Source: Pandoraea sp. PE-S2T-3
Lineage (GTDB): Bacteria; Pseudomonadota; Gammaproteobacteria; Burkholderiales; Burkholderiaceae
Assembly (NCBI RefSeq): GCF_002179965.1
Contig: NZ_NGUQ01000007.1
Coordinates: forward strand, 777,494 to 841,493
DNA length: 64,000 nt
Reading direction: 5' to 3'
This document shows, one piece after another, positions 17,412 through 26,563 of this stretch. The notes under the pieces are model-generated. The model had not been told where the DNA came from. It saw nothing but the letters and a program-made list of their open reading frames with translations, and searched no databases. The position numbers and the translations under genes were made by a program. Each line of letters opens with the position of its first letter. Positions within the stretch are counted from its first letter, which is position 1.

Positions 17412-18744
17412 TCTTGCGCACGTCGCGCTGAATCGCGCCGAATTGCCCGCGCGGCGGAATCGGCGAGACCACCAGCGCCCAGCTATCTCCCGGCACCGTC
17501 TTTTCGACCACCGTGTAGTAGGTGGACTGCGTGCGGAAGAAGTCGGCGATGCCGTCGTGACTGATCCGGTAACTGCGATCTCCCGAACCGGGCACGAGAA
17601 ACACGCCCAGCGTGTAGAAGATGTCGCGATCCGGATTGATTGGCCCGGCCTGCTTGTCGAGCAGCATCGCGCGCAGTGTCTTCTCGGTCAGCAGACTCGG
17701 ACGGCGAATGTCGAACACGCGCCACACCTTGAGCAGTGCCGAGGTCGACATCTGCCAGCCCGCGAACGGCGCCAGAAGCCGCCAGCTTTCAGGCAGCGTT
17801 GCGTCGGCAATGCCGAGCGGGCCAAAGATGTTCTTCTCGCAGAAATCTTTGTAGTCGGTGCCCGACACGGCTTCGATCACCATCCCGAGCAATAGATACG
17901 AGACGTTCGAATAGACGAAGTCGGTCTTGCCCGTGGAGTGACCGGCGTCGCCCGCATCGAGATAGTTGAAGAAGTCAGAGCTGCCGCCCACACGACGAAT
18001 CGCCAGCCCGCTATACAACCCGTTGACGGGGTCGTTGTAGCCATTGGTCGCGAGACCGGCGCGATGCGCCAGCAGACGCCGCACGCTCAGGTCGCGAAGG
18101 CTCGGGTCGAGCGGTTTGCCGTGTTCCTTGGAATAGGCGTCGAGCAGCTCGCCCAGCTTGGCGTCGAGCGAGAGCTTGCCCTGCTGCACGAGCAGCGCGA
18201 TGCCGATGGCGGTGACCGATTTCGACAGACTGGCCACCGGCAGCATCCGCGAGGCGTCGTCGCCCGGCGTGGCCGCTTCGAGCGGCGCGCCGCCATCGGT
18301 TTCCGAGCGCAGCCAGACGTGCGACAGGTTGTAGCGCTCTTTGAGTTGCGCCACGCCCTGCGTGATGGTCGACTGCCCGATCGGCACGGCCGGTGTAATG
18401 GGCACCGAGCCACCGGTCGAGGGCAGTGCAACGACAGCGCCTGCTCCACTGGAGGCACTGTTGGCACTGTTGGCACTGCTGGCGGTTGTTGCCGCCGCTG
18501 AATTGTTCTGCGCAAGCGCATTGACTGCCGTCAGCAGGGTCGCCGCGCCAATCAGCGCGGCCGCCACCAGACCCCGGAAGGACTGGCGCGGTTTCACATC
18601 GGTCGTATCGCCAACATCGGCAACACGCGTCAAACGCGCGCCGATACGCGATACGCCGCACAACACGTCGCGCGACATGCAACGCAACGCCTCATGCGTG
18701 GTCAAACGTGCCCCTGCCGCCCGGCGGTGCCGAACGACGTACAT
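17383..18744 (-). CDS. Serine beta-lactamase-fold hydrolase (class C / EstB-like), membrane-anchored or exported
   Basis: A 453-residue member of the beta-lactamase-related family. The catalytic SxxK motif is SLSK, the YxN motif is YSN (VYSNVSYLLLG) and the third motif is HDG. Roles range from D-aminopeptidase and esterase to penicillin-binding; a true beta-lactamase is not implied. About 50 residues precede a hydrophobic segment (GLVAAALIGAATLLTAVNALAQ); with the start at 18744, which has a GGGGGA upstream, it would be a signal anchor. A GTG at 18597 would instead give a normal signal peptide. A Ser/Ala/Asn linker encoded by 9-bp repeats follows. Confidence 0.83.
   Translation of the reverse strand: MYVVRHRRAAGARLTTHEALRCMSRDVLCGVSRIGARLTRVADVGDTTDVKPRQSFRGLVAAALIGAATLLTAVNALAQNNSAAATTASSANSANSASSGAGAVVALPSTGGSVPITPAVPIGQSTITQGVAQLKERYNLSHVWLRSETDGGAPLEAATPGDDASRMLPVASLSKSVTAIGIALLVQQGKLSLDAKLGELLDAYSKEHGKPLDPSLRDLSVRRLLAHRAGLATNGYNDPVNGLYSGLAIRRVGGSSDFFNYLDAGDAGHSTGKTDFVYSNVSYLLLGMVIEAVSGTDYKDFCEKNIFGPLGIADATLPESWRLLAPFAGWQMSTSALLKVWRVFDIRRPSLLTEKTLRAMLLDKQAGPINPDRDIFYTLGVFLVPGSGDRSYRISHDGIADFFRTQSTYYTVVEKTVPGDSWALVVSPIPPRGQFGAIQRDVRKIIRQARLVP
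18454..18480. repeat. 9-bp tandem repeat inside hydrolase linker
   Basis: Three head-to-tail copies of GGCACTGTT (last one GGCACTGCT) encode the Ala/Asn/Ser linker just after the export signal of the hydrolase. Copy changes would lengthen or shorten the linker in frame. Confidence 0.85.
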
Positions 18745-19216
18745 TGTTAATTCCCCCCGCGCACGATCCGATGGACATCAACTCAACTCTCTTCGGAGTC
18801 GGAATGGTTCGGGGTGCGCACTTGCCGCTTTGCGGCGCTCTTCAATGTTGATCGAAGTCTAGAAAAACTTCGTGTAAATACCTAGCAAAAGGCCAGCATT
18901 TTACATTAAGTTGCACATATCGCCAAAAATCACCCATAGCCAAACGCAATCGCAGCCGCCCAGCCCCGAAGACTCGGGCGCGGCGGCCGACGCGTAGTCG
19001 CTATTGCACGCCGAGAACTCTCTCGTCTCGCGAGACAACCTCCGCAAATGCCCGTCTGATAAGGCTTTGCGGCTTACCGAGTCGATCTGTCAGCGCCACA
19101 CCGACAAGACCTGTCACGTTTCGCGGTGTAATCTATCGGCTACTGGCTCCGACTCGCCCACAGGCCCTAGGGGCGGCGTCTGATGGCGTCGTACCGGCCG
19201 AAGGATCGACCGATAC
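18745..19216. other. 472-bp divergent intergenic region
   Basis: No coding region is supported. Bases 18858-18920 are clearly more AT-rich than the surroundings and probably hold the promoter of the hydrolase gene. I see no confident terminator, RNA gene or strong palindrome, and no convincing promoter for mprF. Confidence 0.5.
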
Positions 19217-21847
19217 ATGACTGAACCTACTCGCGCGCGCCCGAGCCGGCCCGCCGATTCTGCTGCTGTAATGGCGCTACCCGAACGATGGCGCTGGGTG
19301 CGCCAGTTGCCGTGGAGCGCCGCACGCCCTTGGCTGATCACGGCCGGGGTCGTCCTGCTCGGACTCTTCGTCTTCGACGCGCTGCATCACATGCTGCGTC
19401 ACGTGCACTACGACGACGTTATCGCCGCGATTCACAACACCCCTGTGACACGGCTCGTGCTTGCCATGCTGGCAACCCTCGCGAGCTACGCGGCACTCAC
19501 CGGTTACGACATCTCCGGCCTGCGGTTCGCGGGCGCGACCGTCAAGCGCTCGACGGTCATGCTCACGTCGTTCATCGCCTATGCGCTGGGGAATTCCGTC
19601 GGGCTGGGCGTACTGACCGGCGGCACCGTGCGCATGCGCATGTATGCGGCGGCCGGCGTCGATGCTTCGAAGGTCGCGCAGGCCGTCGCCTTCAACGCGG
19701 GTGCGTTCGGTTTAGGTATGACGGTCTTCGGTTCGCTGGGGATGTTGTGGGGCGCGTCGCGCGTCTCTGCGCTGGTGCCGGTGCCCGCGTGGATGTTGCA
19801 GTTAGCGGCCCTGTTGCTGCTCGCCGGGTCGGGCTGGTTCCTCGCGTTGTGCGCGCGCAAGCGCACGGTGGCGCTCTTCGGCCGCTGGGATATCCCGCTG
19901 CCGCCGCTGCGTCTCGCGTTGCGCCAACTCCTGATCTCTGCCGCCGATCTCGGCATGGCCGCTGCGGCGCTGTGGTGCCTGTTGCCCGCCGGGGTGGTGG
20001 ATCTACCCACGTTTGTGGTCTTCTACGCCATCGCTATGGCGCTGGGTGTGCTCAGCCACGTCCCGGGCGGCGTGGGCGTGTTCGAGGCGGTGATTCTGCT
20101 CGCCACCAACGGACATGCGCCGGTGAGTCAGGTGGCCGGGGCACTGGTGCTCTATCGCGGCATCTACTATCTGCTGCCGCTCATGCTCGCGGCCTGCCTG
20201 CTGGCGTGGTTCGAATTCCGGCAAAGTCCGGCCGCCCCCATCGGGCGTGCGGCCGTGCGGCTCTTCCCCGGCGTATTGGCGGCGCTCACGCTCGTGGCCG
20301 GCGTCATGTTGCTGATTTCCGGCGTGACGCCCGCCACGCGCGATGCCGAAGACTTCCTGCGCCAGCACGTGCCGTTGTTTCTCGTCGAGGTTTCGCACCT
20401 GCTGGGCAGCGTGGCCGGGCTGGCGATGCTGTTTCTCGCGCGTGGCCTGCTGCATCGGCTGGACGCCGCGTGGTGGGGCTCGCTCGGCCTGACGATTGTG
20501 GCGGCAGTACTCGCGATTCCGAAAGGCATCGCGTTGTCGGAGTGCTTCGTGCTGGCCGTGCTGGCGACGTTGCTGCTGGTCTCGCGCAAACAATTCGACC
20601 GGCGCTCGTCGCTCTTCACGCAGACGTTCGAACCGGGCTGGATCATCGCGGTGCTCTCGGTACTCGGCGCGTGTACATGGCTGATGTTCATGTCGTACCG
20701 GCGCGTGGGTTACGCGAATCAACTCTGGTGGCAATTCACGTTCGATGGCGATGCGCCGCGCTCGATGCGGGCGCTGATGGTGGTCGCCGTCATCGGACTG
20801 GGCCTGTCGCTGTGGCAATTGCTGCGTCAGTCGGCCGGGGCGATGGTGCCTGCGAGTGAAGAAGAGTTGGCGCGTGCGAGGGCGGTGATTCAGAAGCAGC
20901 CGGCCGCCGACGCCTGCCTCGCGCTCATGGGCGACAAGAGCTTCCTGTTCTCGCCGTCGGGCAACGCTTTCATCATGTATGCGAAGCATCGGCGCTCGTG
21001 GGTGTCGCTCGCCGACCCGGTGGGAGACCAGAAGGAATGGCCGGAGTTGATCTGGCGCTTCATCGAACTGGCGGACTCGCACGGCGGGCGTGCGGCGTTT
21101 TACAAGACACGTCCGCAGGCGCTGCCGCTCTATATCGATGCGGGATTGCGTGCGTACAAGCTGGGCGAGGAGGCGTTCGTGTCGTTGCCCGAGTTCGGTC
21201 TGCAAGGCTCGCGCCGCGCGAATTTGCGACACGGCGTGGCACGCGGCGAGCGCGAAGGGCTCTCGCTGGAAATCGTTGCCCCCGCCGATGTGCCGCCACA
21301 TTTGCCTGAGATGCGAGCGGTTTCCGACGCGTGGCTCGCGCGACAGCACACCCGTGAGAAGGCCTTCTCGTTGGGGGCGTTCACCGACGCCTACGTGGCA
21401 CGGCAACCGGTGGCGCTCGTGCGGCGCGAAGGGCGGCTGGTCGCGTTTGCGACGTTGATGTGTCCGGACGTGCAGCGCATCGAGGCGAGCATCGACCTGA
21501 TGCGTCAGGTGCCGGATGCGCCCGCCGGCACGATGGACTTTCTGTTCGCCAATCTGATGCTGCACTTCAAGGCGCAGGGCTATCAGCGCTTCGGGCTCGG
21601 CATGGCGCCGATGTCGGGCATGGTGACGCACCAGCTCGCGCCGCGTTGGCATCGCTTCGGACGAATGATGTTTGCGCACGGGGCGCGGTTCTACAACTTC
21701 CGTGGTCTGCGCAGCTTCAAGGACAAATTCGATCCGCAATGGGAGGCGCGCTATCTGATGACGCCGGGCGGACTCGCGCCGATGCTCACGCTCGCCGACG
21801 TGGCGGCGCTTGTCGGGGGCGGCTGGAAGGGGATGATTACGAAATGA
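19217..21847 (+). CDS. mprF: Bifunctional lysyl-phosphatidylglycerol synthase/flippase
   Basis: An 876-residue inner-membrane protein. The N-terminal 540 residues carry about fourteen hydrophobic segments, the flippase and synthase membrane part (GNSVGLGVLTGGTVRMRMY and HVPGGVGVFEAVILL are typical). The C-terminal 300 residues form the soluble DUF2156 GNAT-like transferase (MGDKSFLFSPSGNAFIMY to LRSFKDKFDPQWEARYLM). MprF/LpiA adds lysine from Lys-tRNA to phosphatidylglycerol, lowering surface charge and giving tolerance to cationic peptides and acid. Its stop codon overlaps the start of acvB (ATGA), the known lpiA-acvB pairing. Confidence 0.93.
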   Translation: MTEPTRARPSRPADSAAVMALPERWRWVRQLPWSAARPWLITAGVVLLGLFVFDALHHMLRHVHYDDVIAAIHNTPVTRLVLAMLATLASYAALTGYDISGLRFAGATVKRSTVMLTSFIAYALGNSVGLGVLTGGTVRMRMYAAAGVDASKVAQAVAFNAGAFGLGMTVFGSLGMLWGASRVSALVPVPAWMLQLAALLLLAGSGWFLALCARKRTVALFGRWDIPLPPLRLALRQLLISAADLGMAAAALWCLLPAGVVDLPTFVVFYAIAMALGVLSHVPGGVGVFEAVILLATNGHAPVSQVAGALVLYRGIYYLLPLMLAACLLAWFEFRQSPAAPIGRAAVRLFPGVLAALTLVAGVMLLISGVTPATRDAEDFLRQHVPLFLVEVSHLLGSVAGLAMLFLARGLLHRLDAAWWGSLGLTIVAAVLAIPKGIALSECFVLAVLATLLLVSRKQFDRRSSLFTQTFEPGWIIAVLSVLGACTWLMFMSYRRVGYANQLWWQFTFDGDAPRSMRALMVVAVIGLGLSLWQLLRQSAGAMVPASEEELARARAVIQKQPAADACLALMGDKSFLFSPSGNAFIMYAKHRRSWVSLADPVGDQKEWPELIWRFIELADSHGGRAAFYKTRPQALPLYIDAGLRAYKLGEEAFVSLPEFGLQGSRRANLRHGVARGEREGLSLEIVAPADVPPHLPEMRAVSDAWLARQHTREKAFSLGAFTDAYVARQPVALVRREGRLVAFATLMCPDVQRIEASIDLMRQVPDAPAGTMDFLFANLMLHFKAQGYQRFGLGMAPMSGMVTHQLAPRWHRFGRMMFAHGARFYNFRGLRSFKDKFDPQWEARYLMTPGGLAPMLTLADVAALVGGGWKGMITK

Positions 21848-23682
21848 CGGATCGGACAGATCGAATGGACCGAAAGGATCGAACGGATTGCTCGCAACGG
21901 AAACACCGCGCAATGGCGACGGCAGGGATGAAGACGGGCGGCGGACGTGGTGTTTGGCTGGCTGCGGCATTGTTTCTGCCGCTGACCGTGAGCGCCGTGA
22001 GCGGTTTGGCAAACGCACAGACGCCGGCGCAATCGGCGCAATCGGCTCCATCGCCCCAATCGTCGCAGACAGTCACGCATGCCGATCTCGCGTCCGCCGC
22101 GTCTGCCCGCTCGGCGGAACAGGCTGCGAAGGCGCGCAACGTACTCAAGCCTGCCCCGAAGGCGGGCCCGGTCGCCGTGCCGCCATCGCTCGCCTCCAGC
22201 GTCACCGCGCCTGTCATGGCACCCGCTGCGGCTGCGGCGGCCGGTGCTGCGGCGTCACGCGGCGCCGCCACGGAAGTCATCTCGCATGGCCGGTTCGAAA
22301 ACGTGCCGGTCTTCCGGCCGGCGGGCGAGCCGAATGCCACGGTGCTGTTCCTTTCGGATGACGACGGCTGGACGCCGCGTGCCGAGCGCATGGCGCGCGC
22401 GCTCGTCGACACCGGGGCCATCGTGGCAGGCATCGACACGGCCCGGCTGATGGCGAACTTCACCAAGGATGACGGCGCGTGTGTCTTCCCGTCGGGCGAT
22501 CTGGATAACTTCGGCCGCTTTCTCGAAGCCTACGAAAAGCTGCCCGGCTACACACCGCCGATTCTTGTGGGCGATGGCGTCGGCGGGACGTTCGCTTACG
22601 CGATGCTCGCGCAGGCCAAGAGCGAAACCTTCTCCGGTGCGCTCTCGGTCGACTTCTGCCCGGTACTGCCGATGGCCAAGCCGCTGTGTCAGGGCGAGGG
22701 CGTGCATTTCGGACGCGGCATCACGCATACCGCCGGCGGCGCGCCGATGCGTCTGCTGCCGGCCCCCGCGCTGGGGGCGCCGTGGCTGGCCATGAGCGGC
22801 CCGGCGGGGAGTCCGGTCGCGCGTGCGCCGCGTTGTTCGGATCGTCTCGCCCAAGGCTTTGTCGCGCGTGCCTCGAACGCCAGTTGGGTCGTGGGCGGTC
22901 TGGCGGGCAGTCTCGGCAGTCAGGGTGACGGTGCCGACGCCTCACCGGGCGGGAACACGCCGGTGCTGGCCGACTGGGCCACGCAATACAAGAACGCGTT
23001 CAAGCGGCTCAATGCACATCACGTGGCGGGGACGGTGCGCCCGCCCGCCGCAGTGGCCGATCTGCCGGTGATCGAAGTCGCCGCGACGGGCAAGCCCGCG
23101 GCCAACATGGCCGATGCGTTCGCGATTCTGCTGTCGGGCGATGGCGGCTGGGCCGGGCTGGATCGCGATGTTGCCGGGGCGCTCGCCGCGCACGGCCTGC
23201 CGGTGGTCGGCATCGACTCGCTGCGCTACTTCTGGTCGGCGCGCACACCCGCCTCGGGCGCGCTCGATATCGACCGGCTGGTGCGCTTCTATCAGACACG
23301 CTGGAACAAGAAGCGCGTGATTCTCATCGGTTATTCGCAAGGGGCGGATGTGCTGCCGTTCATGGTCAACCGCATGCCACCGGTCAGCAAGGAGCGCGTG
23401 GCGCTGCTCGTGCTGATGGGGCTGGGGCAGAAGGCCGACTTCGAATTCCGCATGACCAACTGGGTGATGTCCAGCCAGAACGGCCTGCCGATCCGCCCGG
23501 AGGTCGAACGCCTGCCCGATGGCTTGGCGATGTGCGTGTACGGCGCCGACGAGGACGACAGCAATTGCCCCGGCCTCGACCCCAAGCGTGTGCAGATCGT
23601 CAAAATGCCGGGGGGGCACCACTTCGACGGCAATTACACGCGGCTGGCCGATCTGATTCTCGAAGGCGTCGGCAAGCACTGA
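21844..23682 (+). CDS. acvB: AcvB/VirJ-family periplasmic lysyl-phosphatidylglycerol hydrolase
   Basis: A 612-residue exported protein with two alpha/beta-hydrolase-like VirJ regions. A signal peptide (MKTGGGRGVWLAAALFLPLT, ending near ANAQ) begins at internal Met 29; Met 24 is another start, while the overlapping ATG at 21844 adds an odd TDRTDRMDRKDRTD head. The C-terminal region has the nucleophile motif GYSQGAD (about 496-502); the matching N-terminal site reads GDGVGG (about 243-248) and lacks the serine. Known relatives remove lysine from lysyl-phosphatidylglycerol, opposing MprF. Ala/Ser/Gln-rich linker segments contain 9-bp repeats. Confidence 0.88.
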   Translation: MTDRTDRMDRKDRTDCSQRKHRAMATAGMKTGGGRGVWLAAALFLPLTVSAVSGLANAQTPAQSAQSAPSPQSSQTVTHADLASAASARSAEQAAKARNVLKPAPKAGPVAVPPSLASSVTAPVMAPAAAAAAGAAASRGAATEVISHGRFENVPVFRPAGEPNATVLFLSDDDGWTPRAERMARALVDTGAIVAGIDTARLMANFTKDDGACVFPSGDLDNFGRFLEAYEKLPGYTPPILVGDGVGGTFAYAMLAQAKSETFSGALSVDFCPVLPMAKPLCQGEGVHFGRGITHTAGGAPMRLLPAPALGAPWLAMSGPAGSPVARAPRCSDRLAQGFVARASNASWVVGGLAGSLGSQGDGADASPGGNTPVLADWATQYKNAFKRLNAHHVAGTVRPPAAVADLPVIEVAATGKPAANMADAFAILLSGDGGWAGLDRDVAGALAAHGLPVVGIDSLRYFWSARTPASGALDIDRLVRFYQTRWNKKRVILIGYSQGADVLPFMVNRMPPVSKERVALLVLMGLGQKADFEFRMTNWVMSSQNGLPIRPEVERLPDGLAMCVYGADEDDSNCPGLDPKRVQIVKMPGGHHFDGNYTRLADLILEGVGKH

Positions 23683-23895
23683 GCGCCCGTCACACACGGC
23701 GGCGGCATTCCGGATGCCGCCGCCTGCATCGCTGCTCAGCCCGCCACTCAGCCCGCTGCTCAGCTCGTCGCTTACCCCGCCGTTGTATCCCCGCCCGCGC
23801 CGCTTTTTCTCGCCTTGCCTTCCGGTCTGGCGCTCCGTACACTGCCGCCAGTTTCATTGGCCCACCTTGCGCACGACACACAGGAGAAGATCGAT

Positions 23896-25203
23896 ATGGC
23901 AGAGGGTTATTTCCCCAAATGGCAGCAACGGGACACGGCGTCCGGACGCGTCATCGCGCCCGACGAACGCCTGCCTTGGCCGCAGACCATCGCCATGGGC
24001 GTCCAGCACGTGGTCGCCATGTTCGGCTCGACCGTGCTGGCCCCGTTGCTCATGGGCTTCGATCCGAACCTCGCCATCTTCATGTCGGGCATCGGCACCT
24101 TGCTGTTCTTCGTGCTCGTCGGCGGGCGCGTGCCCAGCTACCTCGGGTCGAGCTTCGCGTTCATCGGCCTCGTCATCTCGGTGACGGGCTATGCCGGCAG
24201 CGGGCCAAACCTGAATATTCCGGTCGCGCTGGGCGGCATCATCGCGTGCGGTGTGCTGTACGCCATCATCGGCCTGATCGTCATGGTGGTCGGCACTCGC
24301 TGGATCGAGGCGCTCATGCCCCCGGTGGTGACCGGTGCGGTCGTTGCCGTGATCGGCCTGAACCTCGCGCCGGTGGCGGTGAAGGGCGTCTCGGCCACCA
24401 GTTTCGACACGTGGATGGCCCTCGCGACGGTGCTGTGCGTCGGCCTCGTGGCCGTGTTTGCGCGCGGCATGGTGCAGCGGCTGCTGATTCTCGTCGGCCT
24501 GCTGCTCGCCTATGTGCTGTACGCGGTGCTCACCAACGGCATGGGGCTTGGCAAGCCGATCGACTTCTCGATCGTCGCCAATGCGGCCTGGTTCGGCCTG
24601 CCGCACTTTGCAGCGCCGGTGTTCAAGCCGGAAGCCATGGTGTTGCTGGCACCTATCGCCATCATTCTGGTCGCGGAAAACCTCGGTCACATCAAGGCCG
24701 TGAGCGCCATGACCGGTCAGAATCTGGACCGCTATATGGGCCGCGCCTTCCTCGGCGACGGTCTGGCGACGATCGTGTCGGGCAGCGTCGGCGGCACCGG
24801 GGTGACGACTTACGCCGAAAACATCGGCGTGATGGCGGTCACGAAGATCTACTCGACGGTGGTGTTTGCCGTGGCGGCGGTGATCGCGCTCGTGCTGGGG
24901 TTCTCGCCGAAGTTCGGTGCGGTGATCCAGACGATTCCGGGCCCGGTGCTCGGTGGTGTGTCGATTGTGGTGTTCGGCCTGATTACGGTGGCCGGCGCGC
25001 GCATCTGGGTGCAGAACAAGGTGGATTTCTCGGATAACCGCAACCTGATCGTGGCCGCAGTCACGCTGGTGCTCGGCGCCGGTGACTTCACGCTGAAGTT
25101 CGGCAACTTCTCGCTGGGCGGCATCGGTTGCGCGACGTTCGGCGCCATCATCCTGTACGCGCTGCTGCGTGGACGCGGTGTTTCGACGCCGGCGGCGATG
25201 TAA
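23896..25203 (+). CDS. NCS2-family uracil/xanthine permease
   Basis: A 435-residue inner-membrane nucleobase:cation symporter with about fourteen membrane segments. Family stretches include AMGVQHVVAMFGSTVLAPLL near the N-terminus, VAENLGHIKAVSAMTG in the substrate-binding region (NCS2 proteins have a conserved Glu here) and GSVGGTGVTTYAENIGVMAV in helix 10. These resemble UraA-type uracil permeases more than the urate/xanthine group. The ATG at 23896 follows AGGAGA by eight bases. It is transcribed alone and ends at a hairpin with a T run. Confidence 0.9.
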   Translation: MAEGYFPKWQQRDTASGRVIAPDERLPWPQTIAMGVQHVVAMFGSTVLAPLLMGFDPNLAIFMSGIGTLLFFVLVGGRVPSYLGSSFAFIGLVISVTGYAGSGPNLNIPVALGGIIACGVLYAIIGLIVMVVGTRWIEALMPPVVTGAVVAVIGLNLAPVAVKGVSATSFDTWMALATVLCVGLVAVFARGMVQRLLILVGLLLAYVLYAVLTNGMGLGKPIDFSIVANAAWFGLPHFAAPVFKPEAMVLLAPIAIILVAENLGHIKAVSAMTGQNLDRYMGRAFLGDGLATIVSGSVGGTGVTTYAENIGVMAVTKIYSTVVFAVAAVIALVLGFSPKFGAVIQTIPGPVLGGVSIVVFGLITVAGARIWVQNKVDFSDNRNLIVAAVTLVLGAGDFTLKFGNFSLGGIGCATFGAIILYALLRGRGVSTPAAM

Positions 25204-25263
25204 GCAGGCTTGGCAGGAAAGGCGCCGGGCGAGCCTTCTCCCGGCGTCAGACGAGCATTACAC

Positions 25264-25285
25264 AAGCATCAAACGAGCATCAAAC
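25264..25285. repeat. 11-bp direct repeat downstream of permease gene
   Basis: Two adjacent copies of (A/G)AGCATCAAAC followed by a partial third, just before the terminator hairpin. A diverged copy lies upstream near 25252. It resembles other 9-11 bp tandem repeats in this window. Confidence 0.75.
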
Positions 25286-25288
25286 GAG

Positions 25289-25317
25289 CGGCACGGCAAT
25301 TACGTCGTGCCGTTTTT
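25289..25317 (+). terminator. Intrinsic terminator of the uracil/xanthine permease gene
   Basis: A 7-bp stem (CGGCACG with CGTGCCG), 10-base loop and five Ts. It overlaps the last codons of the convergent LysR gene. Confidence 0.75.
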
Positions 25318-26247
25318 GTTTGTGTCGTCGGTCGTGTCAGCCGAATGGGCGGCAGGCCCTTGCAGCCGGTCGAGCAACTGGCGGGCGTAGACGGGCAGGG
25401 CGTCGCGCTCGCGCACACACAGCACCAGCGTGCGCAGCGCCCACGCATCTGACAGCGGCACCATGCCGATGCCCAGCGTTGCCGCCGAGCGCCGGGCGGC
25501 GCTGAGCGGCACGATACCGAGCGCGGCACCCGCTGCGACGGCCCGGCACAAGCTGTCGAAGTCGCGCAGCCGCAGCCGGTAGCGCAACGGCCGCCCGGCA
25601 CGCTTCGCGTGGCCGTCGAGATGCTCGGCCAAGGCGCTCTGCTCGGGCAGGCCGATGAATTCGGCGTCGAGAATGTCGATGAGGGCGACGTCGTCGCGTT
25701 GCGTCAGCGCATGGCCCGGTGGCGTGACGACCACCAGCCGGTCTTGCCGGAACGGCACGGTTTCAAGCCCGGTCAGCTCGATCCAGTCGGAGACGACGCC
25801 GATATCCGCCGCACCTTCCAGCACGGCCTGCACGACAGCGGGGCTGGTCTGTTCGCGCAGGGCAATTTCCACATTCGGATGCTCCGCGAGGAACGCGCCC
25901 AGCAGATCCGGCAGAAATTCGGACATGGCGACCGTGTTCGACGCAATGCGCACGTTGCCCTTGAGGCCCGCCGCGTATTCGCCGAGTTCGCCGCGCATCT
26001 GCTCGATCTGGGCCAGCACCCGGCGGGCGTGGGCGAGCAGGGCGCGCCCGGCCGGCGTGGGGATGACACCCTGACGGTGGCGCATGAACAGGGCGACCCC
26101 TAGCGTCTCTTCCAGCCCGCGAATGCGGGCGCTGGCGGAGGCGAGGGTCAGATGGGCGCGCTCGGCCCCGCCGGTAATGCTGCCGGCCTCGGCCACCAGC
26201 AGGCACAGGCGCAGGTCGGTCAGATCGAATCGCACGGAAAATGCCAC
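25300..26247 (-). CDS. LysR-family transcriptional regulator
   Basis: A 315-residue regulator. The N-terminal helix-turn-helix (LRLCLLVAEAGSITGGAERA, then LTLASASARIRGLEETLG) is followed by a substrate-binding domain of the CbbR/CysB fold from about residue 95 (KGNVRIASNTVAMSEFLPDL). The C-terminus ends in an acidic and Asn-rich tail. The start is a GTG at 26247; a second GTG at 26235 is possible, and neither has a clear ribosome binding site. It is convergent with the permease and divergent from rhlE; no specific target is evident. Confidence 0.85.
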   Translation of the reverse strand: MAFSVRFDLTDLRLCLLVAEAGSITGGAERAHLTLASASARIRGLEETLGVALFMRHRQGVIPTPAGRALLAHARRVLAQIEQMRGELGEYAAGLKGNVRIASNTVAMSEFLPDLLGAFLAEHPNVEIALREQTSPAVVQAVLEGAADIGVVSDWIELTGLETVPFRQDRLVVVTPPGHALTQRDDVALIDILDAEFIGLPEQSALAEHLDGHAKRAGRPLRYRLRLRDFDSLCRAVAAGAALGIVPLSAARRSAATLGIGMVPLSDAWALRTLVLCVRERDALPVYARQLLDRLQGPAAHSADTTDDTNKNGTT

Positions 26248-26563
26248 CTGGGCGTCGGGAGAATGGCGTCAGTGTAGCGGCTAGGCCCGCGCTCGCGATA
26301 GCGCCGTGGGATGTCACCTGACTCGCGCAGGGGGCGCGTGGTAAACTACGCCCTTTCAAGACACGGCCGTACCCGCGACGGCCTCGCCCGCCAAGCCGCT
26401 AGACACATATAGTCAGCCGGCGGGTCGTCTTGCCGGCGTCTTCAGACGCGTCGCCCAAAATGAGCGCGACGTGCGTCGCACGCCCGACGCGGGCTTTCCA
26501 TCAAGAACAATCAATCGATACGCGCGGGGACACACATCGTGGAGTCCGCGCATTGGTCTTTAT
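26248..26563. other. 316-bp region upstream of rhlE
   Basis: No gene supported. A TAAACT box near 26342 looks like a -10 element for rhlE, which would give a long 5' leader of about 210 bases, as is common for cold-responsive DEAD-box helicase genes. The leader has several GC-rich self-complementary stretches but no recognised riboswitch. Confidence 0.45.
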
